From Sarcocystis neurona (Eukaryota > Apicomplexa > Conoidasida > Eucoccidiorida > Sarcocystidae): a stretch of 64,000 nucleotides of DNA. How positions within the stretch are numbered: position 1 is the stretch's first letter; each line of letters opens with the position of its first letter. The notes beneath the pieces were generated by a model. It searched no databases and was not told where the DNA came from. It saw nothing but the letters and a program-made list of their open reading frames with translations. Positions 1 to 10,200 of the stretch are shown here, one piece after another. A program made the position numbers and the translations under genes. Location: NCBI GenBank assembly GCA_000727475.1, contig KL647290.1, forward strand, positions 4,804,405 through 4,868,404, given 5' to 3'.

Positions 1-3000
1 GCGTTGTTCTGCTTGCGCAGGTCTCTGCCGTCTCCCTGTGCAAGTTGTGCTTTTCTGCTAGCGCATACCTTGTACTGGCCACCTTTACGCGTCTGATGAC
101 CCGTTGTACTTGTGTGGCAAAGCCGTCGAACAGACGCAGCCCCTTCAAAACCGGAGGTCAAATCAGCTGTGTGCTTCCGCTGAAAGCTAAAGACTCACTT
201 CTGGGGGACGTGTTGCTTGTGCTGGCGCCGCTGGGGCTTCGCCTATTACTGCAGTTGACGATGTTTGCTGTTTATTGACTTTGACACAGCCCTTTGGCAA
301 GAGTGTTGTCTACCGTTCCTGCCGGAGACGCACCAACCGTGACCTTGTTCGCGCCTTTGCAAATCCGACTGCTGCCGCGAAGCAGAAAGGGTTACGTGGC
401 AGACTGTAGCAGTAGAAGCACACGTGGAAGGCGCGGAGACTTGGTGAGGCACGTTTTTCAATGGCCGGCGCTCCTGCATTGTTCCCACCGCATTCCCAGC
501 AGGAGCAGCAATGCGCCAACACCACTTGCTTCCCAATCAACTCGGTTGTCCACGACTTGAATACTGCTTAACAAGGAAGGCGGTCCTGTGGACCGTCGTG
601 TCATCCTTTAGTACCTTGTTTGTGACCTCGCATTTACGTACGCCGGCGTCACGTGTTGCGCATGATTCTTAGCTTGCGCAGCCTTCTCACCGTACGATTG
701 CACGCATGTCTAACGCGGTTGCTGCACCTAGTGAGGACGTGGCAGAGACAGAACTCCAGACAGGCTGCAACATGTTTGTCTCATGAAATAGTACCAGACA
801 GGCTTCAACATGTTTGTCTCATGAAATAGTACCCCTTGGTGACGCGACACAGTGTAATGAGGCTCCAAAGCGATCTCAAGAGACACGGCAACGATGTACT
901 ACAGACCACCTTTACCTGCTGTTGACCGGTTCAGGCGCGGTCCATTTTTTAAGTAGCAGGAGCCCACCTGAGTACAAGGTCTAACCAAGGCTCGTTCCGC
1001 GGCCTCCGCTGCTGCAACTACTGCCCTCCCATGCGCAGTTCACGTGGACAGTACGATGCTTCTACTGGGAACTGCTGCCGGCACAGCTGGTTGGCGCTAT
1101 TCGATGCTACACTCATCAACATCCATGCGTGACCCTACTCCTTCCTTTAACTCCTCTCGGGGCTGCGTGTTCGTGATCGTTCTGTCTGTGCAGTCCTTTA
1201 GTCGATCTGGGGCTGCAGCACCCTGTACACCATCGAGTGCTGCCGGGGTGATGGTTCCGCTGTGGCTGCGGCACGCTGTGTCTGGCCGTACCTCCTGCCG
1301 TTTGTAAGCAACGGTAGTCACCGCTACTGCCGCGACTTGTGCTGCCTAGACGCTTCCTCGGAGGCCGACATAACACAACAACTACGCCCGGCAGACAAAT
1401 GCAGTTGCTCGCAGTCCTGTAATACCAACGCAACTTGGAAATTTTAACGCTGTCGCTGGTGCGTCTACACGTGTTTCTGTCCCAGCTGTTGTTGTCCGGG
1501 CTGCTGTTCACGTAAGGGCGCCGCTGCACCAGCTGGTACTGCCGTACTGGCGCTGATTTGTTTCACCTCGTCCTGCGGACGCTCCGGTAATTCGTACGCC
1601 GTCACTGTTCTTCGGATGAACGAGTGTGTCTCCGTTGTATAGTGGTCACTGCATAATGATGCGAGGCAGCCAAAGCGCCAGTTGTATGGCGCACAGCAGC
1701 TGCCGTCCCAGGCATCTACGAAGAGCAGCTGTTATATACCAGTTAGTATTAGCGGTGCGGCTACAACCCAGCAGCAGCCGTACTCGTTAGTACGTCCTCC
1801 GAGAACACGGCCGTTGCAAGTGCCCCCAAGGGACGTGCGCCTGCCTTGGCTAATGAGTGTCCTTAATTGTTAGCGAAGGAGGAGGTAGTAACATAAAACG
1901 AGAAAGCGACCACAGCAAGGGGCAGCAACAACGGCACACCAGCTGCAGTGGGAAGAGGAGCAGAGCAGACCCCACGTCCTGCCTTCATCTGTTGTTGAGG
2001 GGTGCCTCCCTGCTGGTTCTGCTCCTGTCACTCGTGTTGCGTTTGCCTCTGCGGCAGCTTGCTTGCTCTCACGCGAGCCTATGGTTCCGCTGCCGCTGTG
2101 CTGTTGCTCTTGTCGAACAATAGAACAACTCTTGAACTTCTTCTGTGCTTGCTACATTTGGCTCTTTTTGTTGCTTCCTCTCCCTTTTCTCCATTCGTCA
2201 CTCCCTCGGCAGCGCTGGGTCATACGTGGTTCTGCGTTTCATCCGTGTGCTCCTGCGCGACGCCCTCTGCAACGGGGAAGTCTTTTTCCACCCACACAGT
2301 CGTGCTCCCGGTGCAGCAGCCGTAGTAGCGCGTCATTTCCGCTGCTGCTACCGCTGCTACTCAAACGTGTTGTACACAAGGGCAGCGACAGGATTACCAG
2401 TCCTGCGCGTGGCCCGTGTATACGCTGTGATCGCTGCTGATGGTGCTCCTCCTGCCGCACCACCCACCGCGGCAGCTTAAGCGCTTTGCGGCCTCTCGTC
2501 AACCTGTGTGGCAGCGGGTGTTGCTGCTGCGTGTGCCTTCCTGCACGGATGTGGACTCGAACAACGACGCGTGCTACCCTCATGCTGCTGCTGCGGCTAC
2601 TGCTGCACGCTGGCGCGTTGCCGATGCTGTTGCTACTCCAGCGGCGCGAGTACCACGCCCACCTGGCGCGTCTGCCACCACCGGGTCAGCTGCCTCGACT
2701 GCAGCAGGTTCCCGCAGTGGTAGCTCCAGCAGCACCGTAGCAGTGATACGGATAGCGCGAGGGCTGCAGTTGATGCTGCTGTTGAAGGGAACAGCAGCTG
2801 TTGACGGCCGGCCGTGAACTACTTTCCCCATCGCTTCCTTTGTCGAGTGCTGCGCGCGTCCCCAAAGTGCTGCTGAAGAATGACTACTACTGCCGCTACG
2901 AAGCTGTGCTGCTGCTGCCGCCTCTGCAGTTGCTGCTGCTGCTGGTGCTGTCGTGCAGCTCCATTTTGATGCGATACGCTTCTTGCTGGTGTTCCCGCCG

Positions 3001-3480
3001 GGCGAGGGTTTAGTAGCCGCACTCCTAATATGGCTACTAGTGACTGCACGCGTGGTAAAGGTTGCGGGTGCTTGTGGTTACCGCGAGTCTTGCTGCTGTG
3101 GCTGCTCCCCATCCTCCTCCACCTGCTCCTCCTGCTCACGGTGCTCCTGCGTAGCAGTAGTACTGTAGTGGAAGGACAGCTGCTGCTGTTGCCGGTGTTG
3201 CTACCCCTGCCCGCGCTTCGGTGCGCGCCGCGTTCTCCTCCTCCTCCTCCCGTGCGGCAACGGTAGCAGCAGCAGCAGCAACAGTGGCAGCAGCAGCAAC
3301 AGCAACAGTGACAGCAGCATATATAGTAGGAGCGGTGTCACTATAGGGTGAATTTTTGTGTATTCCGTCAAGCGTTAATGTTTGCATCGTAGGAGCGGCT
3401 GCTGGTACTTTCGCTACCAGTAGCAGGCAGAAGCAGAATTGCTTTTCCGTCTGCGCTTTAGCGTTGCTTTCCCCGTTCAT
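1..3480. other. CTG/CAG-rich region with no supported gene
   Basis: This stretch reads as scattered, imperfect CTG/GCT triplets on the + strand, densest from about 1990 to 3330. Open frames on both strands are short (mostly under 140 codons). They are Leu-, Ala- or Cys-rich depending on frame, and none resembles a known domain. No long frame begins with ATG and no convincing donor/acceptor series is visible. It could be intergenic DNA, an intron, or part of the leader of the downstream eIF4G gene. I see no RNA gene. Confidence 0.5.
756..833. repeat. 38-bp direct tandem duplication
   Basis: Two head-to-tail copies begin at 756 and 794 with a period of 38 bp. They differ at one position in the part starting CCAGACAGGC (G versus T before CAACATG). 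Both contain TGTTTGTCTCATGAAATAGTA. No gene is attached to it; it looks like a recent local slippage or duplication. Confidence 0.85.
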
Positions 3481-4055
3481 TCTGGCCGTACGTTTCTCAC
3501 TTGCCTTCCGCCCTGTCGCCTTTTTCCCTCGCTGCCGCCGTCCCCTGTGGACCGCCTCCTCTCAAGGCGCGCGCCTCTTCTTGCCCTGTTCTCTCACTTT
3601 CTCGTAGCTTCAAAAGAAGCCTAAGGACGAAGAAGGGGAACAGCGGAAAGAGGAAGGGAGCGGCGGCAGGGGTCGCGCAGGAGGTAACGCCATACAAACG
3701 TACATATTCTTCTTCCCCCTCTTCCCCACCGCCGCACTCCTTTTCCACGCTTTGTATCTCTGACGACCTCTCTTCCCTTGCAGTACTCCTGTTTCCTTGT
3801 GTTCGTCTTTCCCCATTCATCCTCTGTCTTCGAAGCTCTCTATACCGCATCTCTCCCGGCGCTGCTCCGCAATCACCACTACGTTTTCCACGGCCGTGTT
3901 GCTCGTGCACCTGGCGGCTTCCTCTCTTCTCTCCTTGCCTCTCCCCCCCTCCTTCCACTTCTCCCTCTGCTTCCCCACCCCCTCTTATTCCCGTCATTTT
4001 CTGCCTTCCTCTCTCCCGCTTACTACTACTGATTTTCGTGAACGAGTCCATGTGA
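3480..4055 (+). other. Pyrimidine-rich block (C/T on + strand)
   Basis: The + strand is strongly C/T-biased here, with many CTCTTCC and CCTCTCC runs, especially 3500-3600 and 3700-4030. Apparent open frames of about 180 codons on either strand are low-complexity Ser/Leu/Pro or Arg/Glu translations of this bias and are not convincing genes. Blocks of this kind recur near genes in this window (compare 49480-50010). Confidence 0.6.
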
Positions 4056-7000
4056 CCGTCGTCGCCGGCCGCCGCCATTCCCTTGCGCGCTGCCGGTGCG
4101 GGGAAGCCGCACCCCCTTGGCTGCTAGAGTAGTCCACCTTTTCTACGGGTTTAATTTGGCAGGCTGCCGCTCCAGCAGCAAATCAAGTTGGGCGTCAACC
4201 GTAGCAGCGCATGTACGCACATTTTGCGTGACCAGAGCAACGGGACTGCTAAGGTTCCCCGCGTTTGCATTTGGCCGCCGACGCAGCAGCAGTATCAGCA
4301 GCGGCCTTGCTGTGGCTTTTGCGCTGCCGCTGAGGTGACAGGAAAATTTCTGTGAGAGGTGCTTGCTTGCTGCAAGGTCACCTTCGTGCGCCCCGCCACC
4401 CAGGGCAGTAGCATCATCGCAACGAGGCTAGGAGCTGCAGTTGCCGCGCAGGGAACAGCAGGTGCAGTGCCAGTTTCAGTAGGTACTACTTTTCCTTCTT
4501 TACCTGCATCGAGGCGTACTGCGTCGTCTCCGTGGTGAGTCTGTGCCCAGTTACACCGGCTTTTTGCATTCCCTTGTTCTTTGTTGTCATCCGCGGGCGT
4601 CCCCCAGGGCTAGTGGTCCCCGTGTCGCTTCTTCGCTGCGCTTAAGAGGTATCGCAGCTCCTGTTTCCTGCTGGAGCTGTAGCCGTTTTGTAGACTGCGC
4701 AGCGGCAGTGTCGTGTCTGTATTTTTTGTTGGAGAGAGACCCACAAAAGGGAGAGAGAGAGACCTTGCCGCGACGTCGTCCGTGCAGTAGACATTTTGGC
4801 CTCTCTTTTTCCGCGAGCGTGCTTTGCTGTCTCCTCCGTCGAAGTGCAGTGGAGTATCAGACTCCGCTGCTGCCGCTGCACTCTCGCTGCCGCGTGGGAT
4901 TTGCTGTGCCTCACCAGCAACTACAGCGGCACATTTTACCACGGAGTGTGGAGAAACTACCCTGCTGTTGTGACCGGCGTCTTCGTGTCTCTGGCACCGC
5001 AGACGTCCGATCTTCTTGACTCCGTGCTCTACAACCTGTGCCTCTTCTGCCGTTCCTGCTCCGAAGGACCCCGCTGCACCAGCAGCAGTCGCATGTGGCG
5101 TTCTTCTCCACACTTGAGTGTCGTCTAATTTTGTTCGTCTCTATATATATACTCGCAGAATATGCGTCTTGACGAGTGTTAACGTCCCCGTCTGTATGGA
5201 GCACGCATATGTTTGACGTTTGAACAGTCCCCGGCAACGGTGTCAGTCTGCTGTGCACCCGGCCGGTCAGACCTCGTACGTTTCTCTTTTGTTTTGCTCT
5301 CTGCGGAGTATTTCCGACTTCTCCCTGATGCAGTCCTCTTCTGCGTAACTTTTGTGGCTGTTCGAGAAGGCATGTTTCTTGCCACAGGGAGCGCTGTAGT
5401 TTGAAAACGGCGGTGCCCGTACCAGCTCGTGGAGTACCCCAGTTTCTTCGGCGTCTCCGTGTGTCTTCTGCCCGTCGAGTCGTCCCCACGTAATGCAGTC
5501 GGAGGAGAAGGAGAGGACTGTGTAGAGAGACGTCGAGATCATCTGCCGCGGACCCCCTTTGTAGAGAATTTCGTGCTGCTGCCTCCGTAGCGGATCTTCG
5601 CCTCGACCGGAGTTCGTTCTGCTGCCCTTGGTCCCCCGGGCGTTCGACGTCGCTTGTCTTCCCGTAGTCATACCTTGTCGCGCGTTTACTAGGTTGTCAT
5701 CTACATTTGTTGGAACTGCCGTTCTGACCCCGTGTCGAACTTCGTCTTTTCTGTCTTCTTCGGCGCCTCTCTTCTTCTGGCCACAGCGGGATTCGCGCAT
5801 ACGTGACGTGCGCGCGTCCGTGGTCGTTACGAAGATTCGCTGCTGGGGAAACTTGTCGCCGGTTTTGCTGCTGCTGCTGCGGCATCCCGTGTGTGTACTG
5901 CAGCAGCAGTAGCAGGTCTCCTCACGAACGGCACTTTTTCGTTTCTCGCGCTACTCTCGCTTGCTGGCGTGTCCGCTGCAGCTCCCTCTGCGTACAGCCG
6001 AGCAACAACAGCAGCAGCAGGCGCAGCGCAGCCCCGACGGATCGACCAGCAACAACGAGCGACAGACCACCGTCGCCTGCTGCACAGCAGCCGCAGAGAG
6101 TCGTCAGACAGCGAGGCTCTTTGAACGCAGATTCTCCTTTGTTTTTCTCGGGGTGTGGTCGCGGGCGGTCGCCCTCCTCACGAAGAAGGTGACGGCGGTA
6201 GATGCCACAGAGCAAGTGGGGTTGCTGCTGTTGGAGAGAGGCAGAGAGCAACGTAGCGGCAGCAGCGACAGCAAGGCGGCTGTAGACACGAGGCGCCGCC
6301 GGCAGAGCAGCAAGGTAGGAGGAGACGTCGCCGTCTGTTTCCAGCTGCCGAGTGGCCGAATCGTCTGATTCTCCGCGTAGAGCAGCGGTAGGAAAAGCGG
6401 GCCCCCACAGCAGCCGCAGGAGCAGCAGCAAGAAAAGCCGCAGGAGCAGCAGCAAGAAAAGCCGCAGAGGCAGCGCAGGTTGGCACTCTTCTGAAGGAGG
6501 CGCAACACCGCAGGAGGGGCTCCCGCTGCAGGGGGGAGCGGTGGAGGACGCCGCTGCTATTGTGGACTGTGCTGTGCTGTAAGGGGATTTTTGCTGCTTC
6601 TCTTTCGACAGCAACTCCGCGCGGAGCAGACCTTGGTAGCAGCGTACGCACTCGCGTAGATTTGTTCCCTCCAGCCGGGCCAGCAGCGACCGTCGTTTAT
6701 ACGTGTTTGTACGTGTGTCAGAGGCGTTGTGGCCCGCATGCAAGCAGCAGCAGCAGTAGAGGACTGCGAGGGGGGCAGCAGCAGCAGGCGTTGAGGGTAA
6801 GCTTCTGCAGTGTTGAACTGCTTTTGGCACTTTCCTGCTTTGCAGCGGCAGACTGTGAAAGTTCTCAGAGACTTGCCGAAGGGTAGGGAGGCAAGTGGAG
6901 ATAGAAAGAGAAAAGTGTAGACGGTCTCCTGCGACCTAGCGGCCGGCCCAGGTCTTGTCCCGGCGACGGTGGTGCTATTGCAGCAGCAGCAAACGAGGAG

Positions 7001-7251
7001 ACGACAGCGGTAGCAGCGGACGGCCTTGTCAGATTTAACGGAGACAACAGGAGAGCCGCGCGCGCGTAGGAGGCGAGGAACAGGATCAGAAATAAAGCAG
7101 CGTTTACGTGGGCAGCAGCACGGTCAGCAGCAGTAGCACCGATTTGTGTTCCAAGAGGAGGCGGAGGAGCAGCAGAAACAGCGTCGGTCGCAACAGCAGC
7201 GTTTCAAGAAACAGAACACGGACAGCAGCACAGGAGCGGCTTTTCTTCAGC
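4056..7251 (+). other. Probable 5' flank/leader of the eIF4G gene
   Basis: This 3.2-kb stretch has mixed composition, becoming rich in CAG, GCAGCAGC and AGCAGC from about 5860 onwards. Frames reach about 300 codons on the - strand (about 6830 to 5922), but they begin without ATG and are Leu/Cys/Arg shadows of CAG repeats. The frame of the following exon is closed by TAA at 7093-7095, and the first in-frame ATG after it is at 7252. An upstream coding exon spliced into 7096-7251 cannot be excluded, because an AG (AAAGCAG) sits at about 7094-7100. Confidence 0.4.
6413..6468. repeat. 24-bp tandem repeat, about 2.3 copies
   Basis: Units starting GCCGCAGGAGCAGCAGCAAG begin at 6413, 6437 and, partially, 6461. 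The period of 24 keeps all frames open. On the + strand one frame would read a Ser/Lys/Arg repeat (SRRSSSKK), but no ATG or splice support attaches it to a gene. Confidence 0.8.
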
Positions 7252-10200
7252 ATGGCTCCCCCTCCGCCGCCTCCTCCGCCTCCGCCTCCCGCCGATGAGG
7301 GCAGTGTCGTAGCGACGAGAGTGGACCGCATGGTGGCAGCAGGTGGTGGGGGAGCAGGCAGCCGTCTTGGGGCGGGCGGCAGCAGCGCAGAGACGACGGA
7401 GGGTTTTTCTACGAAGCGGGACTTGGCCCCGTCGGCCGCAGGGGGTGGAGACGAAACAGCAGGGAGAAGAGGAGGAAGAGAGGAAGGAGCAACGGGCTCT
7501 GCATCTGGAGCAGCAGGACCACCGGCGCCGCCACCAGCAGGAGGAGGAGGGGCGAGCCCGTCAGCCGTAGCTGGAAGCGGCTGCGTGGGGACGTCGCCGC
7601 CGTGTGCGTCCTCACCAAACGCTTCCTCTTCTTCGTGTATGCCTGGTGGTGGTGGCGCATGCGTGTTGCCGCTGAGCAGTCACAGCAGCAGCAGCAGCTC
7701 AGCTGCTGCTCCTGCTGCTGCGGGGCCGCCGGTGATACGGTCGCAGCTGCGAGCAGATGCTGTCGAGTTTCGCCCGTCGCTTTCTGCAGCTGCGAGCTGC
7801 TGCAACCCTGCTGCTGCTGCCTCTTTCACGAGCCTATCTTCGCCGTTCAGCGGCAACAGCAGAGGCATGGATTTTACTGCTGCTGCGTTGGCGTCTATGC
7901 AAGAACTGGCTGCGGCTGCGGCGCAGAACCGGCCTGGAGCAGCAGCGAAGCATAAACGGGGAGCAGCAGAAGCGGCGGCCGGAGGCGCAACTACTTCGTC
8001 CAGAAGCAGCAGCGGAACTCCTCCTGCAGCAGATGACGCAGCTGCTGCCGCGTACGCTTGCCACCGAGACAAGAGGGCTGCGCCCTTCCCGCCTCCCCGC
8101 GGTCTTTCACCGCACTCGGGACTTCCTGCGGCGGCTGCTGCTTCTGGAAGAGGAGGAGCAGGGGGAGTTGGCTTCCACACCTCTCCTTGCGCGTCTTCGT
8201 GCAATGCCGCTGTTGCTTCTCCCTCAGCTGCTTCTCCTCCTCGCGCGGATGCAGGAGCAGCAGCAGCAGAACGCAGTAAAAGGGGCACCAATAACGGTGA
8301 GCCTCCTGGACGCACAGTGGCCCCTGCAGGGGATGGCACGCCTGCTGCTGCTGCTGTTCCTCCTCCTGCTTCGCCGCCTTCTAGTGGAGGGAGCGCTGCG
8401 TCCTCATCTTCCTCCACCTCCTCCTCTTCCGCTTCTTCAGCAGCAACACCGACAGTATCCACGCACCAGTTTAACAAGAATGCGCAAGAGTTCATTCCTG
8501 GGAGGCCATTTTTTGTAACAGCTGCTGCACCTCCTCCATTTCCGTTTGCGGCTGTTGGAGGGTCTCCGCTTTATCTGCCTCCTGGTGCACATATTCCTGC
8601 TGCTGCTGTGCTGGCTGCTGGTGCAGCAGCAGGGGCGCGCGCAGCAGCAGCGGCAGCGGCGGCAGCGGCAGCCATGCCTCCTGCCGCTGCTGTTTACCCA
8701 GGGCCTGCAGCGGCAGCAGGACTGCCACCACCGCCTCGACGACTACAGCAACAGCAGCACCACCACCACGGGCTGCTGCCTCCGGAAGCGGTCGGCAACA
8801 CCTGCTGCGGCCCCTCCGGAATGACGGGAGCAGCAGCTGGGACACCAGGTGGAGGAGCGGGCGCAGGGTCTGCAGTACCAGGTGGATATATGCGTGGCGA
8901 AGGCGCCAAAGCAGCGACGGCAGCAGCGGCAGCACTGCAGCAGCAACATGGATTTCTCCCGATGCACTACGGTCCGTTAGGTCCGTCGGCAGGAATGCCG
9001 CCCCCCCCGCACTACGGTGCTGCTGGTGCGGCAGCAGCCTTCGGAATGGGGTGTGGCCACCAGCAGCTGCCACCGCATCTGCGCAGCGGCAGCAACGTAG
9101 CAATGCCACCAGGTGGAGGCAGCGGGGTGTCGCGTCTTCTGGAGACGGCAGCAGCGCCAAGTGGGGTCCCAAGCAGCACGGCGTCACCTGGGGGTGCTGC
9201 AGGAGGAGGAGCAGGAGCAGCAGCAGCGCCCGGAGGAGGAGGCGCAGCAGCGACAGCAGAATGTGTCGCTTCGTCGAGCGCTTGTGAACGCGCAGCTGCA
9301 GTAGGAAGAAATGCTTTGGGCGGAGGGGGAGGAGGGGCAGCAGCGCTGCCAGCTGGTGCTGCTGGCTTGCCGTGCGGAGCAGGAGGCACAGCAGGAGGAG
9401 GAAACGTTGACTGCGGTGCCAGTTTGACTCCACTTGGAGCATCAGCAGGAGGCGTGGTGGGGGCACATCACTCTCCTGCTGCTGCTGCAGCACGAGGCAG
9501 CGGCGGAGGAGGCGGAGGACTCGCGAGTGTTGCCCCACAGCAGCACCACCATCATCACTCAGCAGCAGCGCTGCAGCAGCACCAACTGCGAAACGGCAGC
9601 CCGCAGCTGCCGTCGCATGCAGAAGCGGGAGGCTTCGTTTTCCCGACGCTTCCCCCACAGCAGCATCACCACCACCTGCACCACCATGTGCCCACCCACC
9701 ACCACACGCACGCACAGCAGCAGCAGCATGTTCATCACCAAGGGCCCGGAGCTGCAGGCGCGGGCCTTCCCCATAACGCAGCAGCGTCAGGTGTGCCTCC
9801 GTATCTGCATCTCCCGACCCACGGACATCACCAGCAGCAACACCACCACCACTACCATCACGTGCTGCTGCCTGCGGGAGCTGGCGGAGACTGCGGCAGC
9901 GGCAGTGGCCGGAACAGCGGTCGAAGCGGCAGAGGCGGCTTCGGTTCGCGCAACCACGCGGCGGCAGCGGCTTCCTCTTCTGGCGCGGTGGCGGCAGGAG
10001 GAGGAGGGGCAGCAGGACGTGCGGCTGCTCTCGACTGTTGCGCTGGGCCGCTGCGCGGTGGAACAACAGGAGGCGGAGCGCGGGGAGGGACGGCAGCTGC
10101 AGCCGGCGGCGGAGGCGGTGCGAATGCGACAGGCACGCTTGCTGCTGCCAGCAGCGGTGGTGCTACTGCTGCAGGGGGTGGCCGCAACTACGCTGCTCCA

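Noticed and set aside
3497..4078. Overlapping 180-190-codon frames on both strands
   Set aside because: These result from C/T strand bias (few stop codons). The products are Ser/Pro/Leu or Arg/Glu/Gly low complexity.
5922..6830. 302-codon - strand open frame upstream of eIF4G
   Set aside because: It has no ATG at its start, its composition is Leu/Cys/Arg from CAG repeats, and there is no recognisable domain.
7108..7251. eIF4G reading frame upstream of the first ATG
   Set aside because: The frame is open from 7096, but its first possible start at 7108 is GTG. A nuclear eukaryotic gene is more likely to start at the ATG at 7252 unless an upstream exon is spliced in.
8492..10066. 524-codon open frame on the - strand within eIF4G exon 1, and similar - strand frames at 11567-12707 and 15363-16484
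   Set aside because: They are Leu/Pro/Ala/Arg translations of the reverse complement of CAG-type codons in a supported + strand exon, and show no domains.
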